NCBI GenBank assembly: GCA_003661105.1
Contig: QMVM01000146.1
Coordinates: forward strand, 1 to 5,553
DNA length: 5,553 nt
Direction: 5' to 3'
Source of the DNA: Methanosarcinales archaeon
GTDB lineage: Archaea; Halobacteriota; Methanosarcinia; Methanosarcinales; Methanogasteraceae
In this document: piece by piece, positions 5,083-5,553 of the stretch
Layout: each line of letters begins with the position of its first letter
Position numbering within the stretch: position 1 is the stretch's first letter
Translations under genes and position numbers: made by a program
The notes under the pieces: model-generated
The model's database searches: none
What the model was told of the DNA's origin: nothing
The model's input: only the letters and a program-made list of their open reading frames with translations

Positions 5083-5100
5083 TCATAAACGATATCTATT
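5083..5100 (+). promoter_or_regulatory. A/T-rich promoter candidate of the dehydrogenase gene
   Basis: This block reads TCATAAACGATATCTATT and ends 26 bases before the ATG at 5127. Its second half (TATCTATT) is at the right distance for a start of transcription at about 5123, giving a nearly leaderless mRNA. No ribosome-binding site is visible. The 119-base gap to dph6 contains no other feature that I can support. Confidence 0.35.
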
Positions 5101-5126
5101 TGACAGGACAGGACAACCCAGAAACC

Positions 5127-5553
5127 ATGCACCAGATGAAAATTGCGGTCGTTGAGGGTGACGGGATCGGAAAAGAGGTGATTCCAGCCGCTCTTGAAGT
5201 GCTGGATGCCCTCGCACTCGATATCGAGAAAGTGCCGGTCGAGATCGGATATGGCAGGTGGAAGCGCACCGGCAGAGCGATGACAGAGGACGATTTTGAT
5301 ATCTTCAGATCCTGCGACTGCATACTCTTCGGTGCGATCACTACACCGCCGGATCCGGAATACAAAAGCGTCCTTGTCCGGATCAGGAAAGAATTCGATC
5401 TGTACGCCAATATACGGCCGATTAAGGGCATAATGAACTCCCAGGGCATCGATTTCACAATCGTCCGCGAGAACACCGAGGGCATGTATTCGGGAATCGA
5501 AGAGGTTCTGCCTGATGCAGTGCATTCGACAAGGGTCATCACCCGGAGCGGAA
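5127..5553 (+). CDS. Isocitrate/isopropylmalate dehydrogenase family, 5' part (window edge)
   Basis: The first 142 codons belong to the beta-decarboxylating dehydrogenases that oxidise and decarboxylate 2-alkyl-malate-type substrates with NAD(P). Visible are VVEGDGIGKEV (8-18), LFGAITTP (67-74), the substrate loop YKSVLVRIRKEFDLYANIRP (79-98) and IVRENTEGMYSGIEE (112-126). The three substrate-binding arginines (R87, R97, R114) and Y121 are in place. The residue four before R87 is leucine (L83), the position that contacts the isopropyl group in LeuB, which favours 3-isopropylmalate dehydrogenase (leucine synthesis). The GAITTP loop however resembles methanogen AksF (homoisocitrate dehydrogenase, coenzyme B pathway), so LeuB and AksF cannot be separated here. 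The cofactor-binding half is beyond the window. The start is ATG 5127; ATG 5136 would also give a normal N-terminus. Confidence 0.88.
   Translation, partial: MHQMKIAVVEGDGIGKEVIPAALEVLDALALDIEKVPVEIGYGRWKRTGRAMTEDDFDIFRSCDCILFGAITTPPDPEYKSVLVRIRKEFDLYANIRPIKGIMNSQGIDFTIVRENTEGMYSGIEEVLPDAVHSTRVITRSG

Noticed and set aside
5016..5542. Two minus-strand frames opposite the dehydrogenase
   Set aside because: Both overlap a clear dehydrogenase family gene on the plus strand and have no family features.

Overview
The window looks archaeal, most likely a euryarchaeote related to methanogens or ANME lineages. The evidence is a MEMO1-family protein, an archaeal-type Dph6 (diphthamide synthesis occurs only in archaea and eukaryotes), an archaeal ATPase with a DUF234 tail, and an anaerobic-type CbiT. 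Start sites are also archaeal in style: some genes have a GGTG(A) ribosome-binding site about 6 nt before the start, while others have a TATA-like box 25-40 bp upstream and no ribosome-binding site, as expected for leaderless mRNAs. The exact lineage cannot be fixed from this sequence.

Left part (1-1444), minus strand. Reading leftwards there is a small gene with an apparent frameshift (about 1275-1444), cbiT for cobalamin synthesis (687-1253), and a RelBE-type toxin-antitoxin pair (antitoxin 441-659, toxin 200-451). Immediately beyond the toxin stop lies a second, diverged copy of only the cbiT 3' end (121-199). The toxin-antitoxin module therefore sits between a complete cbiT and an orphan cbiT tail, which suggests insertion or duplication at the cbiT 3' end.

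Middle (1445-1913). This gene-poor divergent spacer holds a perfect 13-bp inverted repeat (1590-1626) and an imperfect pentanucleotide tandem repeat (1769-1826).

Right part (1914-5553), plus strand. A MEMO1-family gene (1914-2714) is followed by a spacer with a possible small minus-strand ORF (2746-2862). Next come an archaeal AAA-type ATPase with a winged helix and a PD-(D/E)XK-like C-terminus (2916-4289; more A/T-rich than its neighbours), Dph6 (4339-5007), and the 5' part of an isopropylmalate/isocitrate dehydrogenase family gene that runs off the window (5127-5553).

The genes do not form one pathway. Housekeeping genes (cbiT, memo, dph6, the dehydrogenase) alternate with typical mobile or accessory genes (relBE, the ATPase). 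No clearly new multi-gene system is evident. The most unusual structures are the cbiT-tail duplication around relBE, the frameshifted small gene upstream of cbiT, the palindrome over the ATPase start codon, and the unrecognised small ORF opposite that ATPase.
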